Origin: Brumicola pallidula DSM 14239 = ACAM 615
GTDB taxonomy: Bacteria; Pseudomonadota; Gammaproteobacteria; Enterobacterales; Alteromonadaceae
Assembly: GCF_000428905.1 (NCBI RefSeq)
Contig: NZ_KE386815.1
Coordinates: 62,001-126,000, forward strand
Length of the DNA: 64,000 nt
Direction of reading: 5' to 3'
Part shown: positions 49,597 through 58,806 of the stretch, in pieces
How positions within the stretch are numbered: position 1 is the stretch's first letter
How the letters are laid out: the number at the start of each line of letters is the position of its first letter
Made by a program: the position numbers and the translations under genes
The notes under the pieces: generated by a model
Seen by the model: only the letters and a program-made list of their open reading frames with translations
Told to the model about the DNA's origin: nothing
The model's database searches: none

Positions 49597-50160
49597 CTAT
49601 TGCGTTAGCACGCCCTGTTGAAACTCATGTAAAGCTTGATTAATTTCTTCCTGAGAGTTCATCACAAACGGTCCACATTGCACAACCGGCTCATTAATAG
49701 GCTCACACTCACAAAGATGGCTCGCGCGGCGTCTTTGCTATCTAATACTAGGTCAGTAGCTAAGCTCAGCACGGCTAATTGACTTACAATTGAAAGCCGC
49801 GCATTTCACCTTCAATTTGCATTGGCATTTCCTCGTGAATAATACCTTTCCCTGCATTCATCCACTGCAAACCGCCATCTTCAATAACGCCTTCATTACC
49901 CATTGAGTCCTTGTGTCCTTGTGTCCCATTTTACCATTAAGCATATAAGTGACTGTTTGGAAACCTCGATGAGGATGCTTTGGAAAACCAGCAATGTAGT
50001 CCTGAGAATCTTCTGAACCGAACTCATCAAGCAATAGGAATGGGTCTAAGCGTTTTAACATCGGTTGCCCGATAACGCGTTTAAGCTTTACGCCTGGACC
50101 ATCAGAAGCCGGCATCCCTTGTACAATTTGCTTAATTGTTGTTACTTTCAGATTTGTCAT
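49597..50160 (-). pseudogene. Pirin-family protein, decayed (frameshift plus internal deletion)
   Basis: The intact first part (from ATG 50160, GGAG upstream) is a pirin cupin: KRVIGQPMLKRLDPFLLLDEFGS, then GFPKHPHRGFQTVTYML with metal ligands. An exact 8-bp tandem duplication, TCCTTGTG at 49908-49915 and again at 49916-49923 (plus strand), shifts the frame. Removing one copy restores DSMGNEGVIEDGGLQWM up to MRGFQL, where a TAA ends it. Beyond that most of the second cupin is missing, but the C-terminus reappears in another frame as [17 protein letters not shown], ending with TAG at 49597. The pirin is therefore broken in at least two ways. Intact pirins are about 230-290 residues; roughly 190 residues' worth remains. 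Confidence 0.85.
49908..49923. repeat. 8-bp tandem duplication causing the pirin frameshift
   Basis: Two adjacent exact copies of TCCTTGTG. The length is not a multiple of 3, which accounts for the frame change in the pirin remnant. Confidence 0.9.
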
Positions 50161-50182
50161 TGCTCTCTCCGTATAACTTGGC

Positions 50183-50662
50183 TTAAAGGTTCTCGCGACC
50201 ATGCGCTGACTCTAGTTCCATTATCGGCCATACAGGCACTATTTGTGTTGAGTTGATCATCGTGTGACTGAAATAATAATGGCGTTTTATATAATCAAAG
50301 TTTGTTGTCTCTCTGACTCCAGCTATCTGAAAAAGCTCCTTAAGGTATCCTGACAATGCTGGGTAGTCGGCAAGCCGCCTTAGTTTTAGCAAACCCTGCC
50401 ATGTAAACACCATTATTAATGCACTGATATTCATATTCGTTTATTTTGTCAATTTGATTTCTTAAGGCACTAGGGTAGTAGTCGTCATGGTTACCTGTGA
50501 AACTCACAAACAAATGATAGCGACCTGATTCAGGCGCAAATTCAGCCCTTGCCGATTAGAAATTGTATTTTTAAATGCAGAATCTTGACGAACAAATTTG
50601 CCATTACTCTTTTTAGTGTCGTACCATTGGTCTTGCCATACACCATTGACTAAGAAACCCAT
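50183..50662 (-). pseudogene. Glutathionyl-hydroquinone reductase (YqjG/ECM4-type) remnant
   Basis: Starting at ATG 50662 (AGAGGAA upstream) the frame reads MGFLVNGVWQDQWYDTKKSN, the typical YqjG N-terminus, then shifts. Other frames give SGRYHLFVSF, DDYYPSALRNQIDKIN and NNGVYMAGFAKTKAA in the family order. The C-terminus is clear in the frame ending at 50183: FQIAGVRETTNFDYIKRHYY, then FSHTMINSTQIVP and the final HGREN. The active-site Cys region (ACPWAHR in relatives) is missing. About 480 bp remain of an expected ~950, so there are several internal deletions. It abuts the pirin remnant; the two families are often adjacent. Confidence 0.83.
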
Positions 50663-50829
50663 GTTGAATTCCTCTTATTTAACGTAGTAAGTCGATGTTG
50701 ATATTAAAGCATTAAATTTATAGAACGTAACCTGCTTAAAATCGGAGCTTACGTTCTATTTTTTAGTACGTTTAGCACTATGTAATTGACATAATTTATC
50801 CTTACACCACTGGAATACAGAAAAGCCTT

Positions 50830-51618
50830 ATGACCACAGCAACCGTCTCCACTCGATTTTCAGGACTCGTTAGGCTTTATACAAACGCTGGCCTGAGCAA
50901 ATTACAAAATGCCAATATAGCGGTTGTCGGTATTGGTGGTGTTGGTTCTTGGAGTGCCGAAGCTTTAGCGCGCACCGCGGTAGGCAATATCACGTTAATT
51001 GACCTTGATGATATTGCGTTAAGCAATGTAAATAGACAAATACATGCGCTTTCATCAACTACTGAAGGGGCAAAAGTCGAGGTCATGAAACAACGTATTC
51101 TAGACATTAATCCACAGTGCAAAGTAACTGCGATAGAGGACTTTGTTACCACTGAAACACTTCAAGACTATATTACAACTTCGTTCGATGTAGTCATTGA
51201 TGCTGTAGACAGCGTTAAAGCGAAAGCTGCGATGATTGCTTTTTGCAAACGTAACAAAGTAAAAATTATTACCGTAGGCGGCGCAGGCGGACAGATAGAT
51301 CCATTGAAGGTAAGATGCAACGATCTGGCTAAAACGATTCAAGACCCGCTCGCGGCAAAGCTACGCTCAGACTTACGCCGCTTTTATAATTTCAGTAAAA
51401 ACCCGAAACGAAACTTTGGCGTAGAATGTGTTTATTCAACCGAACAGCTGCGTTATCCGCAGGCCGATGGCAGTGTGAGTTTTGAAAAAACTCAACAACA
51501 AGGCGCTGGAAAAATGGATTGTGCCACTGGTTTTGGCGCATTTGTTGGTGTTACAGCCACGTTTGGTCTAGTGGCTGCGACAAGAGCGATAAAGTATATA
51601 GTTGAGCGCAAGGTTTAA
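50830..51618 (+). CDS. tcdA: tRNA threonylcarbamoyladenosine dehydratase (TcdA/CsdL)
   Basis: E1-like enzyme that uses ATP to cyclise t6A37 of ANN-decoding tRNAs to ct6A. The Rossmann/ATP motif is VVGIGGVGSWSAEALART (residues about 30-47), followed by IDLDDIALSNVNRQ. The conserved Cys lies in KMDCATGFGAF (about residue 227). The length of 262 is normal. It is intact although both flanks show gene decay. Its end overlaps the DedA-like gene by 4 bp (convergent). Confidence 0.95.
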   Translation: MTTATVSTRFSGLVRLYTNAGLSKLQNANIAVVGIGGVGSWSAEALARTAVGNITLIDLDDIALSNVNRQIHALSSTTEGAKVEVMKQRILDINPQCKVTAIEDFVTTETLQDYITTSFDVVIDAVDSVKAKAAMIAFCKRNKVKIITVGGAGGQIDPLKVRCNDLAKTIQDPLAAKLRSDLRRFYNFSKNPKRNFGVECVYSTEQLRYPQADGSVSFEKTQQQGAGKMDCATGFGAFVGVTATFGLVAATRAIKYIVERKV

Positions 51619-52286
51619 CTTTTTGCATTAACCTTTATGCTGTCTTTCCTATACTGTTTGACATCATACATCAACGCAATTGCTAACCAAATGCATACAA
51701 TGCTAATCAATAGCGCTGTATTTTCGACCATCGCCATAACTTGCTCACTCAGCACAGCAGTGCCGGCTATTAGCAGTAAATAGTAGGGTAAATTAAGTAA
51801 GCCCGCCAAACCAATCACTTTCCATGATTTTTGTTGACTACCTTGTGAAAACATGAAAAAAGCCAGTGAGTTGATATGGATCATGGCAAGCGCTAGGTGT
51901 CTTAGCTTGGTCTTTCTTTTCGCCACCTGCGCACCTTGTTGCTGTGAACGTTTACCTGATGCCTTGCCAAGCATGAAATTGATGAACGAGCCAAGCGTTG
52001 CAGCTACAACCATACATAGCGTTAAATAAACAATATCCATGGCTGAGGGTTTTGCTCCTACGACTAAAATGACGGCAAAAAACTGGCCTGGAAAATAAAA
52101 ACCAACATAAATTATTGATTCTAATAAAATAATAACAAAAATGATCAGGAAAAAGCCATTTTGCATATTATCCTGCAACAATTCCAAAATACTCATACCC
52201 GCAGGAATAACATTAAAATTTACCAGCACACTAATGAGTAGCAGCGCAATGAGGGCTGTAAGTGGAAGGAAAGCTGCATATTTCAT
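51615..52286 (-). CDS. DedA-like (VTT domain) membrane protein
   Basis: 223 residues with about five hydrophobic segments (residues about 7-27, 45-66, 68-90, 95-115 and 155-205). The glycine/proline-containing YVGFYFPGQFFAVI and GSFINFMLGKASGK resemble the DedA/VTT core (typically E...PG(E/Q) and a G...N...G-x-x-G helix), a family linked to lipid scrambling and envelope homeostasis. The second half is weakly conserved, so I treat the family as probable. ATG 52286 has no strong ribosome-binding site. Confidence 0.65.
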   Translation of the reverse strand: MKYAAFLPLTALIALLLISVLVNFNVIPAGMSILELLQDNMQNGFFLIIFVIILLESIIYVGFYFPGQFFAVILVVGAKPSAMDIVYLTLCMVVAATLGSFINFMLGKASGKRSQQQGAQVAKRKTKLRHLALAMIHINSLAFFMFSQGSQQKSWKVIGLAGLLNLPYYLLLIAGTAVLSEQVMAMVENTALLISIVCIWLAIALMYDVKQYRKDSIKVNAKS

Positions 52287-52406
52287 AATTTGCCCGTGAA
52301 AAGGTTGGTATGCATAGTTTACGCTATGCTTGATAGTTGGATCATCCTGATTAATTATCGATGACTACGATTTAAGTCATTAGTTAAGTGATTCACAAAC
52401 GAGAAT

Positions 52407-52448
52407 CAAATACAGAACATTAAATACAGAACATTAAATACAGAACGG
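52407..52448 (+). repeat. Three 14-bp tandem repeats
   Basis: Units TCAAATACAGAACA, TTAAATACAGAACA and TTAAATACAGAACG lie head-to-tail at 52407, 52421 and 52435, in the gap between the DedA-like gene and the LysR gene. Confidence 0.9.
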
Positions 52449-52535
52449 CGTCTAATGGATTGTGTGAGCCACATAAGCACTAAAATAATAGATTAACACA
52501 TTGATATACAAAACCATGATAAGGAACCATATCCG

Positions 52536-53090
52536 TTGTATAGGCCCAAGACAAGCATACAACAATGGCGCACTTTACAAGCGGTTGTTGACTATGGCGG
52601 ACACGCTCAAGCAGCCGAAAAGCTAAACAAGTCGCAGTCCTCGCTGAATCATGCTGTGGCTAAATTACAGGGCATATTGGACGTTCAATTACTCGAAGTT
52701 ATTGGACGAAAAGCGGTGCTCACAGTGGCTGGTCATGTCATGTTGAGACGCTCTCGTTATTTAACTCAGAATGTTAAAGATCTTGAGTCGCCCGAAGCAA
52801 AGTCAGGGTGGTTAAAATCGGAAAACAGATGGACAGTAAGCCAATTTGATACTGCAATTGATTTACTTCGACAAAAACTAGGTTTTTGTTGGTTGCCTCA
52901 ACATAAAGTGAAAAACCTAATACAAAGTAACGAACTTATTTGCTTACCTGTGCAAAGCAACCAATTTAAACAACTGACTGCTTTTTTAGTCTGTCCTTTA
53001 CCCGATAATAAAGGCCCAGGTACACAATTATTAGAGACTCTGATTTTACATCATAGCAAAATTGATTTACCGTCTTCGTTACGTAAATAA
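52536..53090 (+). CDS. LysR-family regulator lacking much of its effector domain
   Basis: The N-terminal winged helix is intact (SIQQWRTLQAVVDYGGHAQAA, HTH SQSSLNHAVAKLQ, to about residue 86). The text then jumps from VKDLE to SGWLKSENRWTVSQFDTA, which belongs near residue 195 of full-length relatives, and continues to the normal C-terminus. About 105 residues, including regulatory subdomain I, are therefore missing in frame. The start appears to be TTG 52536 with AAGGAA 9 nt upstream; no in-frame ATG precedes it. The protein could still bind DNA but probably cannot sense a ligand; a decaying gene is the simplest view. Total 184 residues against about 300. Confidence 0.75.
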   Translation: MYRPKTSIQQWRTLQAVVDYGGHAQAAEKLNKSQSSLNHAVAKLQGILDVQLLEVIGRKAVLTVAGHVMLRRSRYLTQNVKDLESPEAKSGWLKSENRWTVSQFDTAIDLLRQKLGFCWLPQHKVKNLIQSNELICLPVQSNQFKQLTAFLVCPLPDNKGPGTQLLETLILHHSKIDLPSSLRK

Positions 53091-53114
53091 TAATTCGAGT
53101 GTGTTTGGATAAAT

Positions 53115-53522
53115 ATGGAACAGCAAGCTTTAAACCAACTCATGCGCGAAAGCGCGGATGATGCAATCAAAACGAGTAGAGAAGAATTTTCCATAGAGTT
53201 AGATTTTTCTGCTGAGAGCATCTCACTGGTTGATACTATTATTCTAAAATTTTTAGATAACTTCAATGATCAAGCGCTTGAAGATAAAGCGGTTTTCACT
53301 ATATGTAATATTTATGGTGCTTACATTGGCGAAGTATTTCGCAAGCTTGCTGGCGGTCAATGGCAATATAATTTGCAAGATGAAGAAGCCCCCTCAATTA
53401 TGCTGATGTATCAGGACAACACCTTTGCTTTTGCTGGTATTTGTTACGAGCGCTTAGTTAATGATAGCAATGTGAGTGTACAACGTTATTTTAAACAAGC
53501 ACTTGGCCCCGCGACGCAATAA
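53115..53522 (+). CDS. Hypothetical protein, DUF3806-like
   Basis: 135 residues, soluble and acidic, without a signal peptide. The segment FTICNIYGAYIGEVFRKLAGGQW resembles the DUF3806-type YGAYLGEV...GG-W pattern; the assignment is tentative. GGATAAAT precedes the ATG. It starts 24 nt after the truncated LysR gene and could share its transcript. Function unknown. Confidence 0.55.
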   Translation: MEQQALNQLMRESADDAIKTSREEFSIELDFSAESISLVDTIILKFLDNFNDQALEDKAVFTICNIYGAYIGEVFRKLAGGQWQYNLQDEEAPSIMLMYQDNTFAFAGICYERLVNDSNVSVQRYFKQALGPATQ

Positions 53523-53630
53523 AATCGGTTATTGATAGTATCCGCGGTAGTAACGGTATATTCGATATAGAAGATATCCGCGCTATCAAGAGTACATTCG
53601 ATATTGAACGTATCTATCATATTCGCTATA

Positions 53631-54107
53631 TCATGAATTTAGGCGCCAATCAGCAAGCATGATCTTCATATGCTTGCTGGATACTAAATACCAGGCAAAC
53701 AAGAATACTGAAAATAACGTTAATGCCGTGGGCCAAGCGAAGGCGAAATGTTGCGCGCGCAAAATATAAAGCTGAATAATAAGATCAGAAATAATCAGAT
53801 AGGCTATAACGACCGGTAAGCCTGCATAAAAACCGCCTCTATCGGCCTTCCATACCCGCTCTCTAAATCCCAAAAAAAACAATGTGAATAGCGCGGGTAA
53901 CGCAGTGAACAAGGAGAGATAAAACTGATACTTGAGCGGATAAAATAGACTAAGTAGTAAGCCTCCATCTTGCCTAAACGACAAAGATGCAATAAAAACG
54001 ACGATACCTCTTGCTAGAAAACACAGACACAAAAACAATACCCATGGCGGTTTTACTCGCCCTGCTTCATCGTATTTATGTAGTGGAAGTTTCAATTTCA
54101 TGCTCAA
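53631..54107 (-). CDS. DUF2919-family membrane protein
   Basis: 158 residues with four hydrophobic helices (about 22-40, 60-82, 95-115 and 125-145). The start LPLHKYDEAGRVKPPWVLFLCLCFLARGI is typical of the DUF2919 (YfeZ-like) family of unknown function. Downstream of the GGDEF-like gene on the same strand but separated by a terminator, so probably monocistronic. Confidence 0.75.
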   Translation of the reverse strand: MSMKLKLPLHKYDEAGRVKPPWVLFLCLCFLARGIVVFIASLSFRQDGGLLLSLFYPLKYQFYLSLFTALPALFTLFFLGFRERVWKADRGGFYAGLPVVIAYLIISDLIIQLYILRAQHFAFAWPTALTLFSVFLFAWYLVSSKHMKIMLADWRLNS

Positions 54108-54202
54108 GAAGTATAGGCAAATACTGAAACATCAAGGCTTAATGCCGATGCTATATCAAAATAATTATCGACTAGACCAATGAATTAAAGGTTGTTAACC
54201 TT

Positions 54203-54239
54203 AAAAAACCAACGACTGATAAAATATCGATCGTTGGTT
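54203..54239 (-). terminator. Terminator after the GGDEF-like gene
   Basis: AACCAACGA and TCGTTGGTT form a perfect 9-bp stem with a 15-nt loop, followed on the minus strand by a T run. Confidence 0.7.
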
Positions 54240-54304
54240 GCTAACTTTCAAGGTCTTACTTTTAATACCCGCGTTTTACTAGCAGCCGTTTTAATAAAAG
54301 CATT

Positions 54305-56086
54305 TTAGGCTTTTTCAGACTTCATGCTTAAAGAAAGCATCATGTCATCCAATACTTCATCTAGGTCATCCAATGTGCTGCTTGTGATATAAATACTCAT
54401 ATTGGACCTAATCTTAATTTTTATACCTTTATGATCGCCCAAGTTAGTATTTTCGAGTGCCAAACGGATACGTTCGAAAAGCGCTTTTGCACCTTCTTCT
54501 TCAATATCAGGTAAACACAAAATAAACTGTTCAGGCGCAAAACGGCCTAAAATATCACTTCCTCTAGTGATACTTTTAAACGTCTGTGCAATTTTTTGAA
54601 TAGCGTCATCTGCATTACTTGAGCCAAGTAATCGATTCACTTCTTTGAAATTGGCTAAATCAAAAAGCGCCAAGGCATTGGTTTTATTTTCTGATGGTGC
54701 CACAACTTTTGTAATTTTACTGATAGCAGCACGACTTTTTAACAACGTCGTTACGGAGTCATAGGAACTCGCTTCAGCTAATTTCTTGCGCCACATTATG
54801 ACAACTAGCAATGTTGCCAACATAAAAACAATAATCGAACCTACGGTAATTCTATCTCTATTGCGTTGCTCTCTTTTTAGTGTGTTTTCTAATACACCGA
54901 TTTCATTGTACATATTAGCAACACCAAGTACTTTCCCTGAAGACTGATTACTGGCTAGCTTTGCCCTTAATTCAGTAGAAAACGCTGACCAATATTCTCT
55001 TGATTTTTCAAGCTCACCGAGTTCCAAATAGGCTTTGGCTCGCAACGTTAGATAATCAACATTACGACCTAAAAAGCTCAAGGCTTTTGGTCCGCCACTT
55101 TCCTCTTCAAGCACAAATCGCTGAATACATTCGATTTGTCTTTGATCAACGCAAACTTCAATCTCAAACCAATGATACATACTGCTATAAATCGTATTTT
55201 GCATGGTAACTAAATGAGGTTCCCAATCAATGACGGTTTGAGCTAACTCGTCAAACCGGTTTAAACGATGATAAAAGCGTGCTTTCGCATAATAATACCA
55301 AGCATGCATCAGCGGAACATCGAGTTCACTACGCGCATTATCTAACTCATTAATGACCAGTTCGGCTTCAGCATATTGATCGCTAGCAAGTAAGGAAGTA
55401 AACGCACTGATTAACGTTGCATATTTATTGGTGCCTTGATAATGAGAAAAACCAATTTCATAGGTCTTTTGATATTGCTCTGCAGCAAGCACATGTTGGC
55501 CGATGCGGCCATAAAGCAAGCCAATATTATTGTGTATGTGAGCGACAGTTGACGCCTCGCCTCGCAAGGAGTAGAACTCCAATATGTTAAACAAACGTTT
55601 TAGCTTTTGTCCTTCATTAATACCAGCTTCACAGTAGGTCATTAATCCTAGTTCTGAACTTAAACTAATGTCATCAAATTTGCCTAGCGACAGCTCTTTT
55701 GCTTGTCGATAAAAATCACAGCGACGATTGTCCTCTTTAACATCAAAAAGAAAACCTTTCTGATATACAGCAAATGCATAATATTCTTTGAGTTGCTCGG
55801 CAATAGGATTGGCAATAATTGCATCAACAGTCATTTCTGCCTCGCTATAATTGCCATTACATATTTGCCACTGGGTTTTCTCAAGCTGAAGTTGAAAACG
55901 TTGAGACTTACTGATATCCGTATTGGCTAAATATTCTTCCAATTGTGGGATCATGTCACCACTTGGGCAATCATAGGTTTTTACCTTAACGTCCTTAATA
56001 AATTGATCGACTTGATCTGTTTCTTGCGCATTTGTATCCAATGCAAAAAAAATAAGAGGTAACAACAATAAACATCTAATATTCAA
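54305..56086 (-). CDS. Exported TPR protein with membrane span and degenerate GGDEF domain
   Basis: 593 residues. Signal peptide (1-20, ending TNAQ), a periplasmic helical region with TPR-like units (about 30-395, e.g. HNNIGLLYGRIGQHVLAAEQYQ), one transmembrane helix (about 411-432, TVGSIIVFMLATLLVVIMW) and a cytoplasmic GGDEF-type domain (about 440-585). The signature GG[DE]EF is replaced by APEQF at residues 517-521 (GRFAPEQF), so diguanylate cyclase activity is unlikely; it may instead be a sensor acting by protein contact or nucleotide binding. The rest of the domain (ALFDLANFKEVNRLLGSSNAD, RGSDILGRF) is well preserved. Divergent from rimO. Confidence 0.85.
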   Translation of the reverse strand: MNIRCLLLLPLIFFALDTNAQETDQVDQFIKDVKVKTYDCPSGDMIPQLEEYLANTDISKSQRFQLQLEKTQWQICNGNYSEAEMTVDAIIANPIAEQLKEYYAFAVYQKGFLFDVKEDNRRCDFYRQAKELSLGKFDDISLSSELGLMTYCEAGINEGQKLKRLFNILEFYSLRGEASTVAHIHNNIGLLYGRIGQHVLAAEQYQKTYEIGFSHYQGTNKYATLISAFTSLLASDQYAEAELVINELDNARSELDVPLMHAWYYYAKARFYHRLNRFDELAQTVIDWEPHLVTMQNTIYSSMYHWFEIEVCVDQRQIECIQRFVLEEESGGPKALSFLGRNVDYLTLRAKAYLELGELEKSREYWSAFSTELRAKLASNQSSGKVLGVANMYNEIGVLENTLKREQRNRDRITVGSIIVFMLATLLVVIMWRKKLAEASSYDSVTTLLKSRAAISKITKVVAPSENKTNALALFDLANFKEVNRLLGSSNADDAIQKIAQTFKSITRGSDILGRFAPEQFILCLPDIEEEGAKALFERIRLALENTNLGDHKGIKIKIRSNMSIYITSSTLDDLDEVLDDMMLSLSMKSEKA

Positions 56087-56487
56087 AATATACCAACTTT
56101 TAATAAAACGATTTTACTTGGAAAACTATCACCACGGTTTTTCATTATTTTTTTAATATAAGCAATTGAAAAAAAACGAAAAATCATGTGTAGTAAAGCA
56201 ATTCAGAAAATTCCTCTATTTCCATTCTAGTAAGTTATTGTGGTGTAAACAACTATATTGACATATTACTTGCAAGCAATACTAATACGCCGATAAACGA
56301 TGACGGGTGTTGTTAATATTCGCCGCCTGTTAGCACTATTTGTTCTTGTATTAATCCGTTATAATGCGCGCCAAATTGGGTGCTGAGCAAATAAGTTCAG
56401 TCTAAGCAAATACAGCCCAAATAAGAATTCATCTGATAAAAGACAGAGCAACATAAAGATTAATAAAAAGTGCAAGGGCATAATTAA
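56087..56487. promoter_or_regulatory. Divergent region upstream of rimO
   Basis: About 400 bases with no gene found. A good -10 box TATAAT at 56360-56365 points toward rimO, implying a leader of about 115 nt; the -35 box is weak. The half nearer the GGDEF-like gene is AT-rich without visible structure. Confidence 0.5.
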
Positions 56488-57942
56488 ATGACAGTCAAAC
56501 AGTTCAACCCAAAACAAACCACGACCATGGATGGGCCCAAACAAGTTATTAAAGAGCAGTCAATTCAGGTTAAACAGCTTGATAACGCCCCACCAACAAG
56601 CAAGATTGGTTTTGTATCCTTGGGCTGTCCGAAAAACCTAGTCGATTCAGAACGTATCTTGACACAACTGCGCATTGAAGGTTACGACGTTGTATCAACT
56701 TATGATGACGCTGCTTTAGTTATTGTTAATACGTGTGGCTTTATTGATTCTGCCGTACAGGAATCTTTGGACACAATAGGTGAAGCACTTGCCAAAAACG
56801 GAAAAGTCATCGTGACTGGCTGTTTAGGCATAAAGGAAGACCAAATTCGTGAGGTTCATCCAAATGTATTATCTATTACGGGTCCTCATGCTTATGAGGA
56901 AGTTGTTAGCCAAGTTCACGAACATTTACCTAAACCTGAATTCAACCCGTTCTTGCACTTAGTACCTGACCATGGTGTAAAACTAACACCAAAACACTTT
57001 GCCTATTTGAAAATATCTGAAGGCTGTAACCATCGATGTACTTTTTGCATCATACCTTCGATGCGAGGTGATTTAGTCAGTCGCCCAGTTGGTGATGTGC
57101 TAGGTGAAGCCAAACGATTAAAAGCCGCTGGTGTCACTGAATTACTGGTTATTTCTCAAGATACCAGTGCCTATGGTGTTGATGTGAAGTACAAGACCGA
57201 CTTTTGGGACGGCATGCCTGTAAAAACACACATGCAACAGCTGTGCGAGAAACTGGGCGAAATGGATATGTGGATAAGACTGCATTATGTTTATCCTTAC
57301 CCACATGTGGATGACCTGATCCCATTAATGGCTGAAGGTAAAATACTACCGTATTTGGATATTCCCTTTCAACACGCGAACAAACGTATTCTGCGCTTGA
57401 TGAAACGTCCAGGCAGTGCAGACAGAACCATTGAAAGAATTAGAAAGTGGCGAGAGATTTGTCCTGAACTGATCATTCGTTCAACTTTTATTGTTGGCTT
57501 TCCTGGTGAGACCGAGGAAGAGTTTGAAGAGTTACTTACCTTTCTGGAAGAAGCACAACTCGATCGTGTGGGCTGCTTTAAGTATTCACCTGTTGATGGT
57601 GCAAAGGCAAACGACCTACCGGACCCGATTAATGAAGATATCAAAGACATTCGCTTACAACGTTTTATGCAAGTGCAATCACAAATAAGTAAACAACGTC
57701 TGATTGACAAAATAGGCAGCGAATATAACATCGTTATCGATTCGGTTGATGCCGAAGGTGCTGTTGGGCGTACTTTTGGTGATGCCCCTGAAATTGACGG
57801 AGTAGTGCATTTGAATGGGGTCTTTGATATTCAACCAGGTCAGCGCTTGTGGGTAGAAATCATTCACACTGACGAACATGATCTCTGGGCCGTTCCTGTT
57901 GAAGAACAAGAATACGAACAAGCACTTGAGCAAGGTGCTTAG
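56488..57942 (+). CDS. rimO: Ribosomal protein S12 methylthiotransferase RimO
   Basis: Radical-SAM enzyme that methylthiolates the conserved Asp of ribosomal protein S12. The N-terminal MTTase domain has Cys at [19 protein letters not shown] and VTGCLG (second 4Fe-4S cluster). The radical-SAM triad is CNHRCTFC (about residues 177-184), and the C-terminal TRAM domain includes [11 protein letters not shown]. The start at 56488 gives about 40 residues before [13 protein letters not shown], longer than many RimO proteins; an internal ATG at 56527 is possible. It is followed by an inverted repeat at 57980-58007. Confidence 0.95.
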   Translation: MTVKQFNPKQTTTMDGPKQVIKEQSIQVKQLDNAPPTSKIGFVSLGCPKNLVDSERILTQLRIEGYDVVSTYDDAALVIVNTCGFIDSAVQESLDTIGEALAKNGKVIVTGCLGIKEDQIREVHPNVLSITGPHAYEEVVSQVHEHLPKPEFNPFLHLVPDHGVKLTPKHFAYLKISEGCNHRCTFCIIPSMRGDLVSRPVGDVLGEAKRLKAAGVTELLVISQDTSAYGVDVKYKTDFWDGMPVKTHMQQLCEKLGEMDMWIRLHYVYPYPHVDDLIPLMAEGKILPYLDIPFQHANKRILRLMKRPGSADRTIERIRKWREICPELIIRSTFIVGFPGETEEEFEELLTFLEEAQLDRVGCFKYSPVDGAKANDLPDPINEDIKDIRLQRFMQVQSQISKQRLIDKIGSEYNIVIDSVDAEGAVGRTFGDAPEIDGVVHLNGVFDIQPGQRLWVEIIHTDEHDLWAVPVEEQEYEQALEQGA

Positions 57943-57979
57943 TTAGAACACAAGTCAGCACTGAGATAAGGGGGCTCTG

Positions 57980-58007
57980 AAATAAGGGGACGCATGTCCT
58001 CTTATTT
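57980..58007. terminator. Inverted repeat after rimO (terminator or REP-like)
   Basis: AAATAAGGGGAC and GTCCTCTTATTT pair (one G-T) around GCAT. The left arm is echoed by GAGATAAGGGG 14 nt earlier. It could end rimO, but the lack of a clean T run and the echo make a small REP-like palindrome possible. Confidence 0.55.
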
Positions 58008-58041
58008 GTTCCTTACCGCTGCGTAAAAAGCTCGCTTAGAC

Positions 58042-58806
58042 CTATTGAAATTTTTGTAAATCCTCCGGTGTGTCTACACCATGGGGCGGCGCATTTTTTG
58101 CCACATCAACGTGAATTACATGGCCATGCCAAAGCACTCTCAACTGCTCTAAAGACTCGGTTTTCTCTAGTTGTGTTGCAGACATACTCTGGTATTGCTT
58201 AACAAAACCCGCTCTATATCCATAAATACCAATATGTCGCAAATACACTGAGCTTAAATCATCCATACTCATATTATCGACTGACTTTTTTGAAAACGCA
58301 TCACGATCAAATGGCATTGCTGCGCGTGAAAAATACATCGCATGCTTACTGCTATTGGTGATGACCTTGACAACATTGGGATTAAATATGTCGTTGACAT
58401 CACTGATCGGAAAGCCCAACGTTGCCATCGGTATGTGCGAATTATCATGCAAGTTTTGAGCAACTTGCTGAATATTTATTGCCGGTATAAACGGCTCATC
58501 ACCCTGCACATTAACTACGATAGTATCGTCTGTATAATTTAGCGTCGCTAATACCTCAGCAATACGAGTAGTACCTGATTCATGGTCGTTGCGAGTCATA
58601 CAAACCTGCGCGCCAAAGGCCTTAACGACAGTTGCTATGCGGTCATCGTCAGTAGCCACAATTACCTTTTGGGCGCCGGCTTCATTCGCACGTTCAACAA
58701 CATGTTGGATCATCGGTTTGCCTTTGATCAACGCGAGTGGTTTACCTGGGAAACGACTGGACCCGTATCGCGCAGGAATAACGACTATAAAATTCAAACT
58801 AGCCAC
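58042..58806 (-). CDS. kdsB: 3-deoxy-manno-octulosonate cytidylyltransferase
   Basis: Activates KDO as CMP-KDO for lipopolysaccharide inner core. [26 protein letters not shown] (nucleotide loop, about residues 11-36, read in two blocks), VQGDEPFI (about 99) and [11 protein letters not shown] (about 155) are family signatures. The length of 254 is normal. Its ATG overlaps the ycaR end by 8 bp. Last gene of msbA-lpxK-ycaR-kdsB. Confidence 0.96.
   Translation of the reverse strand: MASLNFIVVIPARYGSSRFPGKPLALIKGKPMIQHVVERANEAGAQKVIVATDDDRIATVVKAFGAQVCMTRNDHESGTTRIAEVLATLNYTDDTIVVNVQGDEPFIPAINIQQVAQNLHDNSHIPMATLGFPISDVNDIFNPNVVKVITNSSKHAMYFSRAAMPFDRDAFSKKSVDNMSMDDLSSVYLRHIGIYGYRAGFVKQYQSMSATQLEKTESLEQLRVLWHGHVIHVDVAKNAPPHGVDTPEDLQKFQ

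Noticed and set aside
49858-50202. 114-residue frame taken as an intact short pirin
   Set aside because: Its last 19 residues lose all pirin similarity after the 8-bp duplication, and the true continuation is in another frame, so it is part of a pseudogene.
53555-53630. ATTCGATAT words repeated at 53560, 53596 and (as ATTCGCTAT) 53621
   Set aside because: Spacing is irregular (36 and 25 bp) and similarity outside the words is weak in AT-rich DNA; not a convincing repeat or array.
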